This document shows, piece by piece, positions 20,522-29,242 of a DNA stretch of 64,000 nt (the stretch's first letter is position 1; each line of letters begins with the position of its first letter). The position numbers and the translations under genes are program-made. This DNA comes from Dickeya undicola (GTDB taxonomy: Bacteria; Pseudomonadota; Gammaproteobacteria; Enterobacterales; Enterobacteriaceae): assembly GCF_000784735.1 (NCBI RefSeq), contig NZ_JSYG01000004.1, positions 310,001-374,000 on the forward strand, written 5' to 3'. The notes beneath the pieces were generated by a model, which did not search any database, was not told the origin of the DNA, and worked only from the letters and a program-made list of their open reading frames with translations.

Positions 20522-21724
20522 ATGCAACCGATCAGTAACCCCGGTAACGTTTCCCTGCCGGGAGAAAAATCGCTGGAAACCACGTTGTCGAAAAATTCGG
20601 CATCGCCCCAGACGGATGACTCACCGCTTACGCTGGCGCAGCGTACCTCGCTGGAAAAGCTGGTGACGCAGATCTCTACCCTGAGCGGGGCTAAACCGGC
20701 GGAAGTTTGGGCAACCTTGCGTGCAGAACTCGGCACGAAAAATAGTGCGGAGTTGCTTGCCAGCCAGTTTCCGGCGGCTGAGCAAAGCTTGCAGAACCGA
20801 CTGGCGAACGTACAAAGTTCGCAGGATACCCGCCAGTTGCTGCAACAGTTGACCACGCTGTTATCCCAGGGGAATAACCGCCAGGCCGTCAGCGATTTCA
20901 TCCGCCAACAGTTCGGCCACACGGTGCTGAGTTCACTGACACCGTCGCAGCTAAAGCTGGTGGTGACGCTACTGCAAAACGGCCAGTTGTCTGCCGGGGG
21001 GAATACCTCGGCGCTGCCGTTTGGCAATACCGCAACAGGGCAGCCGATTCAGTTTCCACAGACGCCGGGTGCCACCACCATTCCACCGCCGCTGCCGCAA
21101 ACGACTCAGCAGTTGGCCGCACTATTGCAAGCCGGAGTTATTCCGGACGGTTTAACCGGCAATTCATCATCGGCGGCGACCGCACTGTTGGACCGCGCTC
21201 TGCTCCCGGCAGAACACAACCAGCTCAACCAATTGGTATCAAAGCTGGTGGCATTAACTGGTGAATCACCGGGTAAAGTCTGGCAAACGCTGATGGACAT
21301 GCAGGGCCTGAAAACCGGCGACCCGATTCCGGCGAAGAACTTTCAGGTGTTAAGCCAGTTCCTCAACACCCAAAGTATTCTGTTGCAGCAGCATACTCTG
21401 CCCACCCTGCATACGCTGCAGGCGGCGCTGAAGCAGCCGCTTGACCAGCAGGAACAACAACTGTTGCAGGACTTCACCCGCAGCACCCTGAACATCACAC
21501 CACAAACACCGCTCACGCCGTCGCAAATCAGCGACGTGGTGACGTTCCTCTATCGTCGGCGGCTCCAACAGATACAAGAGGCGTCCACTACGCCGTTGCA
21601 GCCGTTTATCAACCCGTTAATCGTCGCGTTGCCGCAGGAATGGCGCTCACTGGTCAACAAACCTATCGGATTGGCGCTGGTGGCAGTCCTGGTGGTGGCT
21701 TTGCTGATGTGGGTAGTATTGTGA
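20522..21724 (+). CDS. flk: Flagella biosynthesis regulator Flk
   Basis: 400 aa, tail-anchored inner-membrane protein with one hydrophobic segment at the C-terminus (about residues 377-398). Blocks shared with E. coli Flk include FPAAEQSLQNRLANVQ, GNNRQAVSDFIRQQFG, LLPAEHNQLNQLVSKL and PAKNFQVL. It is about 70 residues longer than E. coli Flk because of a Pro/Thr/Gln-rich insert near 155-215. In enteric bacteria Flk prevents premature secretion of FlgM during hook assembly. The synteny (pdxB ... flk, fabB divergent) is conserved apart from the tct insertion. Confidence 0.88.
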   Translation: MQPISNPGNVSLPGEKSLETTLSKNSASPQTDDSPLTLAQRTSLEKLVTQISTLSGAKPAEVWATLRAELGTKNSAELLASQFPAAEQSLQNRLANVQSSQDTRQLLQQLTTLLSQGNNRQAVSDFIRQQFGHTVLSSLTPSQLKLVVTLLQNGQLSAGGNTSALPFGNTATGQPIQFPQTPGATTIPPPLPQTTQQLAALLQAGVIPDGLTGNSSSAATALLDRALLPAEHNQLNQLVSKLVALTGESPGKVWQTLMDMQGLKTGDPIPAKNFQVLSQFLNTQSILLQQHTLPTLHTLQAALKQPLDQQEQQLLQDFTRSTLNITPQTPLTPSQISDVVTFLYRRRLQQIQEASTTPLQPFINPLIVALPQEWRSLVNKPIGLALVAVLVVALLMWVVL

Positions 21725-21812
21725 GCTGAAGTGAGTCGTGCTGTAACGCGCGGGAAATCAGAGTACGCAGCAGAGAAAAGCGGATTGGCAGCCACGAACA
21801 CGATCGTCAGAC

Positions 21813-21845
21813 AAAAAAATACCGGAGCACGCTCCGGTATTTTTA
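21813..21845. terminator. Bidirectional terminator between flk and fabB
   Basis: The hairpin AAAATACCGGAGC / GCTCCGGTATTTT with a 2-nt central loop is flanked by A and T runs, so it can stop transcription from both convergent genes. Confidence 0.9.
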
Positions 21846-21861
21846 TTCATGCATGATGTGA

Positions 21862-23079
21862 TTACTGCGCGAATTTGCGCATCACCAGCACGGCGTTGGT
21901 GCCGCCAAAACCGAAACCGTTAGACATCACGGTAGTCAGTTGACGCTCAGTCGACTCGGTAACGACGTTCATACCTTCCGCCTGCTCGTCCAGCGTTTCA
22001 ACGTTGATGCTCGGCGCGATGAAACCGTGCTCCAGCATCAGCAGCGTATAGATAGCTTCCTGCACGCCCGCCGCACCCAACGAGTGACCGGTCATCGCTT
22101 TGGTGGAAGAGATCGGCGGAACGTTATCACCAAACACCTGACGGATAGCCCACAGTTCTTTCACATCACCCACCGGCGTTGAGGTGCCATGCGTATTGAT
22201 GTAATCGACCGGGGTATCGACATCCTGCAGCGCCAGCTTCATGCAGCGCACCGCGCCCTCGCCTGACGGAGCCACCATGTCAGCGCCATCGGACGTCGCG
22301 CCATAGCCAATCACTTCGGCGTAGATATGCGCGCCGCGCGCCAGCGCGTGCTCCAGCTCTTCCACTACCACCATACCGCCGCCGCCAGCAATCACGAAAC
22401 CATCGCGATCCGCGTCATAAGTACGGGAAGCGCGTTCCGGCGTCTCGTTGTATTTGGTGGACAGTGCGCCCATCGCGTCAAACTCACACGCCAGTTCCCA
22501 GCACAGCTCTTCGCCGCCGCCAGCAAACACGATGTCCTGCTTGCCCATCTGAATCTGCTCAACGGCGTTACCGATACAGTGCGCGGAGGTCGCACAAGCA
22601 GAGCTGATGGAGTAGTTCACACCCTGGATTTTAAACGGTGTCGCCAGACAGGCGGAAACCGCAGAACCCATCGCCTTGGTCACGACGTAAGGGCCAACAG
22701 CTTTCAGAGCACGCGGGCTGCGCATAGCATCAGCGCCAAACACCTGAGAACGCGCAGAACCGCCGGAACCGGCGATCAAGCCAACACGCGGATTGTGCTG
22801 ATATTGCTCTTCCGACAGGCCAGAATCCTTGATGGCTTCTTCCATGCTCAGATAAGCGTAAATAGAGGCATCGCTCATGAAACGTACAACCTTACGTTCA
22901 ATCAGACCCGCCGTATCCAGTTTGACATTGCCCCAGACGTGGCTACGCATACCGGAATCTTTCAGCTCTTCGGAGAAAGTGATGCCAGAACGGCCTTCAC
23001 GCAGGGATGCCAGCACTTCCTCTTTGTTATTACCGATGCTGGACAGAATACCCAGACCCGTAATCACCGCACGTTTCAT
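21862..23079 (-). CDS. fabB: Beta-ketoacyl-ACP synthase I FabB
   Basis: 405 aa condensing enzyme, needed for elongation and for unsaturated fatty acid synthesis. The active-site Cys162 is in [10 protein letters not shown], and the two catalytic histidines are in [11 protein letters not shown] and [10 protein letters not shown]. It is close to E. coli FabB over its whole length. Upstream sites for FabR and FadR are visible (separate entries). It is divergent from mnmC. Confidence 0.97.
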   Translation of the reverse strand: MKRAVITGLGILSSIGNNKEEVLASLREGRSGITFSEELKDSGMRSHVWGNVKLDTAGLIERKVVRFMSDASIYAYLSMEEAIKDSGLSEEQYQHNPRVGLIAGSGGSARSQVFGADAMRSPRALKAVGPYVVTKAMGSAVSACLATPFKIQGVNYSISSACATSAHCIGNAVEQIQMGKQDIVFAGGGEELCWELACEFDAMGALSTKYNETPERASRTYDADRDGFVIAGGGGMVVVEELEHALARGAHIYAEVIGYGATSDGADMVAPSGEGAVRCMKLALQDVDTPVDYINTHGTSTPVGDVKELWAIRQVFGDNVPPISSTKAMTGHSLGAAGVQEAIYTLLMLEHGFIAPSINVETLDEQAEGMNVVTESTERQLTTVMSNGFGFGGTNAVLVMRKFAQ

Positions 23080-23125
23080 TCAATACCTCTTCCGCTTGTA
23101 GAGTTTGGATTTAGCTCCGCACTTT

Positions 23126-23143
23126 AGCGTACAGATGTAAGCT
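23126..23143 (-). promoter_or_regulatory. FabR operator upstream of fabB
   Basis: AGCGTACAGATGTAAGCT is a near-palindrome that fits the FabR pattern AGCGTACAnnTGTnnGCT. It is about 47-64 bp upstream of the fabB start. FabR would repress fabB in response to unsaturated acyl-CoA/ACP. Confidence 0.7.
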
Positions 23144-23160
23144 GAACAAGTCCGATCAGA
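23144..23160 (-). promoter_or_regulatory. FadR site upstream of fabB
   Basis: On the minus strand the sequence reads TCTGATCGGACTTGTTC, which fits the FadR core CTGGTCnGACnTGTT with one mismatch. It directly adjoins the FabR site on the promoter-distal side, which is the arrangement for FadR activation of fabB known in E. coli. Confidence 0.65.
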
Positions 23161-23237
23161 CTAACTTTTCTCAAATTTGCGACTTAATAAACCACTCGTT
23201 AAAATCGCGCCACCGCCTGAATAATGAGTTAGTTGCC

Positions 23238-25256
23238 GTGACAAGCCCTTCCATCCAACATGCAGACCTGAACTGGAACGCTCAGGGTACACCTGTATCG
23301 CAACAGTTTGATGACGTTTATTTCTCCAATCAGGATGGTCTGGCGGAAACCCGTTACGTCTTTCTTAAGGGCAACGGCTTTCCACAGCGTTTCCTCGATC
23401 ATCCCGGCCCGGTCTGCACCGTGGCGGAAACCGGCTTTGGCACCGGGCTGAATTTCCTGACGCTGTGGCAGGCGTTCGAACAGTTTCGCCAGCAACAACC
23501 GGACGCCGCATTGCAACGGCTGCACTTCATCAGTTTTGAGAAATTTCCGCTGCGTCAGGCGGACCTGGCCGCCGCCCACGCCAGTTGGCCGGAACTGGCC
23601 CCCTTCGCCGACGAATTGCGTCAACACTGGCCGCTGGCGCTGCCCGGCTGTCACCGGCTGATTCTGGCGCAGGGGCGCATCACACTGGATCTGTGGTTCG
23701 GCGACGTCAACACCCTGCTGCCCACATTGGATAACAGCCTAACCCAGCATATCGACGCCTGGTTTCTCGACGGGTTCGCCCCAGCCAAAAATCCAGACAT
23801 GTGGACCGAGGCGTTATTTCACGCTATGGCTCGTTTGTGTCGCAGCGGCGGGACGTTCGCAACCTTTACCGCCGCCGGTTTTGTGCGCCGGGGGCTGCAA
23901 CAGGCGGGATTTGACGTCAGCAAAATCAAGGGATTTGGGCAGAAACGGGAAATGCTGTGCGGCGTGGTATCGCACAGCAGTGAACCACCACACCCGACGC
24001 CCTGGTATGCACGGCCTGCGGCTACCCACCCGCAGGATGTGGCGATTGTCGGCGGCGGCATCGCAGCGGTACTGACCGCGCTGGCGCTGCTGCGACGCGG
24101 CGCGCAGGTAACGTTGTACTGCGCCGACGACCAGGTGGGACAACGCGCCTCCGGCAATCGTCAGGGCGCGCTTTATCCGCTGCTGAACGACAAGCAGGAT
24201 GCGTTATCGGGATTTTTCGCCACCGCGTTCGGCTTCGCCCGTCGCTGCTATGACGCCCTCGCCGCGCAAGGTGTAACGTTTGAACACGACTGGTGCGGTG
24301 TAAGCCAGCTGGCTTACGATGAGAAAAGCACGCGCAAAATCGCCCAGATACTGGCCGGAAACTGGCCGGAGACGCTGGTGCGAGCGGCGGACGCACCGAC
24401 CCTGACCAAACAGGTCGGCGTACCGCTACATACCCACGGCCTCACCTACCCGCAGGGCGGCTGGCTGTGCCCGGCCGAGCTGACCGCATCGGCCCTAGCG
24501 CTGGCCTGCCAACAGGGGCTTCAGGCGCAATTGTCTACTACGGTCGTGGCACTCGACAACACCGATAGCGGCTGGCAGTTAACGCTGGCGGACGGCCATC
24601 AGCGACAACACGCCACGGTGGTGTTGGCTAACGGTCATCAGCTAGCCGACTGGGAACAGACCCGTCATCTGCCCGTCTACGCGGTGCGCGGTCAGGTCAG
24701 CCACGTCCCCGACACGCCGTCGCTGTCTGCGCTGCGTCAGGTGCTGTGCTACGATGGCTACCTGACGCCAGCCAGCCCGCATCACCACACGCACTGCATC
24801 GGTGCCAGCTATCACCGTGGCGATACAGATACGGATTACCGTGAAACCGATCAACAGCAAAACCGTCAGCGGCTGATTGATTGTCTGCCCGACAGTGACT
24901 GGCCCACCGAGGTGGATATCACCGGGCAACAGGCACGTTGCGGCGTGCGCTGCGCGCTCCGCGATCATCTGCCGTTGCTGGGTCAGGTGCCGGATTACCC
25001 ACAAACACTGGCGTGTTATCAGAGTCTACCGACACAGCTGGCTAACGGGGATGACGTGACCGCGGCCCCATCCTGGCCGAATCTCTATCTGATTGGCGCG
25101 TTGGGGTCACGCGGTTTATGCTCTGCACCATTGGCCGCCGAAATACTGGCATCACAGCTGTTTGGCGAACCACTGCCGCTGGACAGCGATACGCTGGCAG
25201 CCCTGCACCCCAATCGGTTTTGGGTGAGGAAATTGCTGAAAGGCAAAGCGATATAA
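23238..25256 (+). CDS. mnmC: Bifunctional tRNA (mnm5s2U34) biosynthesis protein MnmC
   Basis: 672 aa. The N-terminal part (to about 245) is the SAM-dependent methyltransferase with [12 protein letters not shown] and [12 protein letters not shown]. The C-terminal part (about 262-672) is the FAD oxidoreductase with [12 protein letters not shown] and the GASGNR-like [14 protein letters not shown]. Together they convert cmnm5s2U34 to mnm5s2U34 in tRNA. A GTG start at 23238 is used, as in E. coli. It is divergent from fabB, and in E. coli would be followed by yfcL; here a 6.6-kb block intervenes. Confidence 0.96.
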   Translation: MTSPSIQHADLNWNAQGTPVSQQFDDVYFSNQDGLAETRYVFLKGNGFPQRFLDHPGPVCTVAETGFGTGLNFLTLWQAFEQFRQQQPDAALQRLHFISFEKFPLRQADLAAAHASWPELAPFADELRQHWPLALPGCHRLILAQGRITLDLWFGDVNTLLPTLDNSLTQHIDAWFLDGFAPAKNPDMWTEALFHAMARLCRSGGTFATFTAAGFVRRGLQQAGFDVSKIKGFGQKREMLCGVVSHSSEPPHPTPWYARPAATHPQDVAIVGGGIAAVLTALALLRRGAQVTLYCADDQVGQRASGNRQGALYPLLNDKQDALSGFFATAFGFARRCYDALAAQGVTFEHDWCGVSQLAYDEKSTRKIAQILAGNWPETLVRAADAPTLTKQVGVPLHTHGLTYPQGGWLCPAELTASALALACQQGLQAQLSTTVVALDNTDSGWQLTLADGHQRQHATVVLANGHQLADWEQTRHLPVYAVRGQVSHVPDTPSLSALRQVLCYDGYLTPASPHHHTHCIGASYHRGDTDTDYRETDQQQNRQRLIDCLPDSDWPTEVDITGQQARCGVRCALRDHLPLLGQVPDYPQTLACYQSLPTQLANGDDVTAAPSWPNLYLIGALGSRGLCSAPLAAEILASQLFGEPLPLDSDTLAALHPNRFWVRKLLKGKAI

Positions 25257-25315
25257 TTGGATAGTGCACTCAATGCGGCAGCAATTTTATACCAAACAGG
25301 ATTCAGGAGCGGGTT

Positions 25316-26149
25316 ATGGGAAAACCGTCATCGCGGGAAGAAGTGCAATTTCACCACCTGAAAGATCTGGGCGGGCTGGAAATGTTGCAGGCTCGCTATC
25401 ATCAACAGCGATTTTCCCGCCATTCGCATGAGAATTTCTGTATCGGTGTGATTGAGGAAGGCGCGCAGCGTTTCTATCGCACCGGTGGTGAGCACGTCGC
25501 CCCCACTGGCGATATCATTCTGGTCAATGCCGATGAAGTTCATACCGGCCACGCCGAGGTCGCCAGCGGCTGGTCCTATCGTGCCATCTATCCTTCGCCG
25601 GACTTGTTATGCCACCTGTCGCGCGATCTGCGCGTGCCGCAAGGCGCTACGCCGTGGTTTCCTGATGCGGTCTTGCATGACCCCGGTTTGTCGGCGCAAC
25701 TGCGGCTGGCTTTCACCCTATTGCCGCAGGCAGGCAATAGCCTGTTGAAAGAAACCCTGCTGTTTTCGTCATTGAGCTGGCTGATGATGCGCTACAGCAA
25801 AACCCGCGCCGACGGGCGGACCTTGCCAGCGGCAAGCCAGTCCATTCTGCGGGCGAAAGCGTGGCTTGACGAATGTCCAGAGCAGGATATCAGCCTGCTG
25901 CAACTGGCGGAGGCCGCTGGCCTTAGCCCGTGGCATTTTCTCAGGCAATTCAAAGCACTGCTGGGCATGACGCCCCATGCTTATCTGGTTCAGGCTCGCC
26001 TGCGTCAGGCGCGCTCGCTGCTGATAAACGGTATTAGCCTGTCTGACACCGCATCCCAGTGCGGATTCTCTGATCAGAGCCACTTCAATCGCCATTTCAA
26101 ACGCACGATGGGCATCACACCGGGTGAGTTTGTCCGTACCCTGAAGTAA
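25316..26149 (+). CDS. AraC-family transcriptional regulator, probably of the azlCD genes
   Basis: 277 aa. The N-terminal cupin-type sensor domain (about residues 15-110) includes FSRHSHENFCIGVIEEG and ends in the GxxxLxxxDEVH-like region ILVNADEVHTG. The C-terminal double helix-turn-helix (about 175-277) has SPWHFLRQFKALLGMTPHAY and the AraC signature GFSDQSHFNRHFKRTMGITP. It is 87 bp upstream of azlC and in the same direction; AraC regulators next to AzlC-type exporters are common, so it may respond to an amino acid. The inducer cannot be told from sequence. Confidence 0.88.
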   Translation: MGKPSSREEVQFHHLKDLGGLEMLQARYHQQRFSRHSHENFCIGVIEEGAQRFYRTGGEHVAPTGDIILVNADEVHTGHAEVASGWSYRAIYPSPDLLCHLSRDLRVPQGATPWFPDAVLHDPGLSAQLRLAFTLLPQAGNSLLKETLLFSSLSWLMMRYSKTRADGRTLPAASQSILRAKAWLDECPEQDISLLQLAEAAGLSPWHFLRQFKALLGMTPHAYLVQARLRQARSLLINGISLSDTASQCGFSDQSHFNRHFKRTMGITPGEFVRTLK

Positions 26150-26236
26150 TCAGACAGCAGGCAATTTCTTTCAATACCGCCGCCATTCTCCCGTCTATGC
26201 TTCCGGCTTATTCGCTGAATGAAGAGAATTGTGGTT

Positions 26237-26965
26237 ATGTCTTTTTCACCTTTCACCGCCCTATCACGACGATATCCGTCGGATTCGGCATCCAGCCGAT
26301 TTCTTAGCGGTGCCGTCGCTACTCTGCCCCTGTGTGTGGCGGTTATTCCCTGGGGGATTCTGGCAGGCTCAATGGCGGTGCAGGCTGGGCTGAGCTTCTG
26401 GCAAGCGGTGGGGATGTCGGCCATTATCTTCGCCGGTGCAGCACAGTTGGTGACGCTGAGCCTGTTGATGTCGGGGAGCAGCGTCATGACCATCTTACTG
26501 ACCGTCATGGTGATCACCGCCCAGCACCTGATTTATGGCTTAACGTTACGCCCCACTATCGCCCCATTAAAAGCGCGTTATCGTCTGTTGCTCGGTTTTT
26601 TGCTGACCGATGAGTTATTCGCGCTGGCGATAGCCGCAAAGACAAAGCTGACCACCGCTTACCTACTCGGTGCCGGGATAACGTTTTATCTGTGCTGGGT
26701 GGTATGCAGTCTGGCGGGCGTGCTGATGGCTCGGGCCATTCCCGATCTCGACAACTACCATCTGGATTTTTCTATCGTCGCCACCTTTATCACGCTGGTG
26801 GTGCCGATGGTCAAACGCCTGCCTGTGCTGGTCGGGACGCTGTTTTCACTGTTGATGTCGATGCTGCTGGCTTACTGGCACATTGAAGGTGCCATCATGA
26901 TAGCGGGCCTCGGCGGCATGGCCGTTTCGGTTCTGATGGCGCGGCTGAACGGAGAAACATCATGA
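26237..26965 (+). CDS. azlC: AzlC-family branched-chain amino acid exporter subunit
   Basis: 242 aa, about six transmembrane helices beginning near residue 26. Typical AzlC blocks are AVIPWGILAG, GMSAIIFAGAAQLV and TAQHLIYGL followed by LLTDELFAL. With AzlD it forms a two-component exporter for branched-chain amino acids or related compounds. The ATG at 26237 is preceded by aagaga; an in-frame ATG at 26219 is possible but lacks a ribosome site. It overlaps azlD by four bases (ATGA). Confidence 0.9.
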   Translation: MSFSPFTALSRRYPSDSASSRFLSGAVATLPLCVAVIPWGILAGSMAVQAGLSFWQAVGMSAIIFAGAAQLVTLSLLMSGSSVMTILLTVMVITAQHLIYGLTLRPTIAPLKARYRLLLGFLLTDELFALAIAAKTKLTTAYLLGAGITFYLCWVVCSLAGVLMARAIPDLDNYHLDFSIVATFITLVVPMVKRLPVLVGTLFSLLMSMLLAYWHIEGAIMIAGLGGMAVSVLMARLNGETS

Positions 26966-27276
26966 GTTGGGGATTATTACTGCTACTGGCGCTGGTTGTG
27001 TTTACTTACCGCTACGTGTTTCTGGAACCCGGCGTTCCCGTCAGGCTACCTGCACTGTTCCGGCAAGCGCTTAACTACTCTGCACCTTGTTTGCTGACGG
27101 CCATTTGCGGGCCGGTTGTTCTGTTGCATCACGAAACGCTGCGCCCTTTTCCGGATAACCCCTATTTGTGGGGCGCGGTGGCTAGCGTGGCGATTGCCTT
27201 GCTGGTTCGCCACACCATGCTGGCGGTAATGGCGAGTCTGGGCGTGTTTTATGCGCTCTGTTTCTGGCTGCAATAG
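26962..27276 (+). CDS. azlD: AzlD-family exporter small subunit
   Basis: 104 aa with three to four hydrophobic segments, the size and pattern of AzlD (FTYRYVFLEPGVPVRLP, GAVASVAIALLVRHTML). The start overlaps the azlC stop as ATGA, which indicates coupled synthesis. Confidence 0.88.
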   Translation: MSWGLLLLLALVVFTYRYVFLEPGVPVRLPALFRQALNYSAPCLLTAICGPVVLLHHETLRPFPDNPYLWGAVASVAIALLVRHTMLAVMASLGVFYALCFWLQ

Positions 27277-27298
27277 CCCACGTTGAAAAATAGGGAAC

Positions 27299-27328
27299 AG
27301 GGATGGCCGAGTGAGCGCCATCCCTTTA
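27299..27328. terminator. Terminator after azlD
   Basis: A perfect 9-bp stem (agggatggc / gccatccct) with a 9-nt loop is followed by TTTA. It lies between azlD and the convergent ohr gene. Confidence 0.75.
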
Positions 27329-27364
27329 TCCGACAAACAGTTACAACACTTATCCAAAAAACAA

Positions 27365-27790
27365 TTACAACACGGTCAATGTCACATCGATATTGCCGCG
27401 CGTAGCGTTGGAATAGGGGCAAACCTGATGCGCTTTTTCCACCAACGCCTGAGCCTGCGCCTTGTCCATGCCGGGAATGGTAATGCGCAGTTCAACTTCG
27501 ATACCGAAACCGTCACCGGATGGACCAATGCCTACAAGGCCTTCAATCACTGTGGCGGAGGGAACCAACACCTTCTCTTTAGAGGCCACCAGTTTCAGCG
27601 CGCCGGTAAAACAGGCCGCGTAACCGGCGGCAAACAGTTGCTCGGGGTTGGTGCCGGAACCGCCAAGGCCGCCCAGCTCGCGCGGTGTGGTCAGTTTCAG
27701 ATCGAGGTGATTATCATCGGAAACCGCGTGTCCATCCCGCCCGCCGGTCACCGAAGCCTGGGCACGATAAAGTACTTTCTCAACAGCCAT
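27365..27790 (-). CDS. ohr: Organic hydroperoxide resistance protein Ohr
   Basis: 141 aa thiol peroxidase of the Ohr/OsmC superfamily, reducing organic and fatty acid hydroperoxides with lipoylated-protein or dithiol reductants. The peroxidatic Cys60 ([13 protein letters not shown]) and resolving Cys124 ([13 protein letters not shown]) are both present, placing it in the Ohr rather than the OsmC branch. It is the last gene of an apparent minus-strand operon with the aldehyde dehydrogenase, PfpI and GST genes; no adjacent MarR-type OhrR gene is seen. Confidence 0.93.
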   Translation of the reverse strand: MAVEKVLYRAQASVTGGRDGHAVSDDNHLDLKLTTPRELGGLGGSGTNPEQLFAAGYAACFTGALKLVASKEKVLVPSATVIEGLVGIGPSGDGFGIEVELRITIPGMDKAQAQALVEKAHQVCPYSNATRGNIDVTLTVL

Positions 27791-27843
27791 AGTTGTAACT
27801 CCCTTTTAAGACAAGATAACCGTTCTGAGATCAGTAAAGACCG

Positions 27844-28473
27844 TCAGGCCTGAGTTGACTCCAGACGCTGTGCTTTCTGTAGGCTCGGGATATCAGCAAT
27901 ACGTTGCGAATAGCGAAGAATATGGGGGTACTGCTGCCCCAGATTAAAGCGCTCCGTAACCAGCTTCACCACGAACCCCAGCATAAAGTCCGCACCGGTC
28001 AGGCGCTGCCCGACAATAAACTCGCGCGAAGCCAGGTAGTCGTTCAAATAGGAAAACACTTTTTTGAACTCCACCTCGGCATAGTCGTCCAGAAAATTCA
28101 GCGTCTGACCGGTATTCTTCTCAAACTGATTAAAGACTTTCAGTAATACCGGCAGCATGGCCGAACTTTCCGCAAAGTGAATCCATTGCAGATAGTCGGC
28201 ATAACTCGCATCCTGCTCATCGGGTGCCAGTTGCGGTGCGTATTTACCGATAATGTACTCAACAATCGCGCCGGACTCGGCAATCACCTTGCCGTCAATC
28301 TCCACCACCGGCGATTTCCCCAGCGGATGGATAGCCTTGAGCGCCTCGGGTGCCAGTTGCGTCTGCGGATTACGCTGGTAGCAGATCAGCTCATAGGGAA
28401 GCTGCGCCTCTTCCAGCAACCAGAGAATACGCATGGAACGCGAATCATTCAGATGATGCAATCGTATGGTCAT
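27844..28473 (-). CDS. Glutathione S-transferase
   Basis: 209 aa soluble GST. The N-terminal thioredoxin-like domain (about 1-80) has the family cis-Pro/γ-Glu contact pattern GKSPVVEIDGKVIAESGAIVEYI; the C-terminal all-helical domain includes GQRLTGADFMLGFVV. It starts with MTIRLHHLNDSRSMRILWLL, where Ser11 or Ser13 may be the catalytic residue. It lies 25 bp after the PfpI-type gene and 53 bp before ohr, so it is probably cotranscribed with them. The substrate is unknown. Confidence 0.9.
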   Translation of the reverse strand: MTIRLHHLNDSRSMRILWLLEEAQLPYELICYQRNPQTQLAPEALKAIHPLGKSPVVEIDGKVIAESGAIVEYIIGKYAPQLAPDEQDASYADYLQWIHFAESSAMLPVLLKVFNQFEKNTGQTLNFLDDYAEVEFKKVFSYLNDYLASREFIVGQRLTGADFMLGFVVKLVTERFNLGQQYPHILRYSQRIADIPSLQKAQRLESTQA

Positions 28474-28498
28474 TCTGCCTGTTTCCTGTATCCGCCGA

Positions 28499-29179
28499 TT
28501 AGGCCAGCTGTTTCAACAACGCCTTGGCAACCGCTTCTGAGCTGGCCGGGTTCTGCCCGGTGACGAGCTTACCGTCTTCGACGACGTAAGGGTGCCAGTC
28601 GGGGCCTTTGGAATACAGCCCGCCCAGTTTCTGGAACTCGTCTTCAATCAAAAACGGCACCACATCCGTCAACTCTACTGTTGCTTCTTCCGTGTTGGTA
28701 AACCCGGTAACCCGACGACCTTTGATCAGCGGCTCGCCATTGGCGGCTTTGACATGGCGCAAGGCACCGGGAGCATGGCATACAAAACCGATGGGTTTTC
28801 CGGCACGTTCAAAGGCTTCGATCAACGCAATGGAAACCGGCGATTCCGCCAAATCCCACAGCGGACCATGGCCACCCGGATAAAACACCGTGTCGAAATC
28901 GTCCATGCGCACGCTGTCCAGTTTGGCTGTGGAAGCCAGCGCTTGCTGTGCTGCCGGGTCGGCCTTGAAGCGATGGGTCAGTTCGGTCTGGAATTCCGGC
29001 AAATCGCTTTTCGGGTCCAGCGGTGGCTGTCCGCCCGCTGGCGACACCAGTACCACATCAGCACCAGCATCTTTAAAGGTGTAATAAGGGGCGGCGAACT
29101 CTTCAAGCCAAAACCCGGTTTTCTTGCCTGTGTTTCCCAGCGCGTCGTGAGACGTCAATACCATCAGTACTTTCATCAT
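28499..29179 (-). CDS. DJ-1/PfpI family protein (type 1 glutamine amidotransferase-like)
   Basis: 226 aa. The nucleophile elbow GFVCHAPGAL near residue 134 holds the catalytic Cys and His, and YPGGHGPLWDL near 99 is the family oxyanion region; the N-terminal LEEFAAPYY carries the conserved Glu. It is in the Hsp31-like branch, members of which act as glutathione-independent glyoxalases or protein deglycases; that activity is inferred only. The start is the ATGATG at 29179 with a ggagaagg ribosome site. A tandem heptamer repeat lies 20-54 bp upstream of the start. Confidence 0.88.
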   Translation of the reverse strand: MMKVLMVLTSHDALGNTGKKTGFWLEEFAAPYYTFKDAGADVVLVSPAGGQPPLDPKSDLPEFQTELTHRFKADPAAQQALASTAKLDSVRMDDFDTVFYPGGHGPLWDLAESPVSIALIEAFERAGKPIGFVCHAPGALRHVKAANGEPLIKGRRVTGFTNTEEATVELTDVVPFLIEDEFQKLGGLYSKGPDWHPYVVEDGKLVTGQNPASSEAVAKALLKQLA

Positions 29180-29198
29180 CCTTCTCCTTCACTCACTT

Positions 29199-29233
29199 AT
29201 TCAGTATTCAGTATTCAGTATTCAGTATTCAGT
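29199..29233. repeat. Five tandem copies of the heptamer ATTCAGT
   Basis: Five perfect head-to-tail copies of ATTCAGT occupy 29199-29233, between the aldehyde dehydrogenase stop codon and the PfpI-type start codon. The unit length is not a multiple of three and the array is outside any coding region. Confidence 0.97.
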
Positions 29234-29242
29234 CTATCTTTC

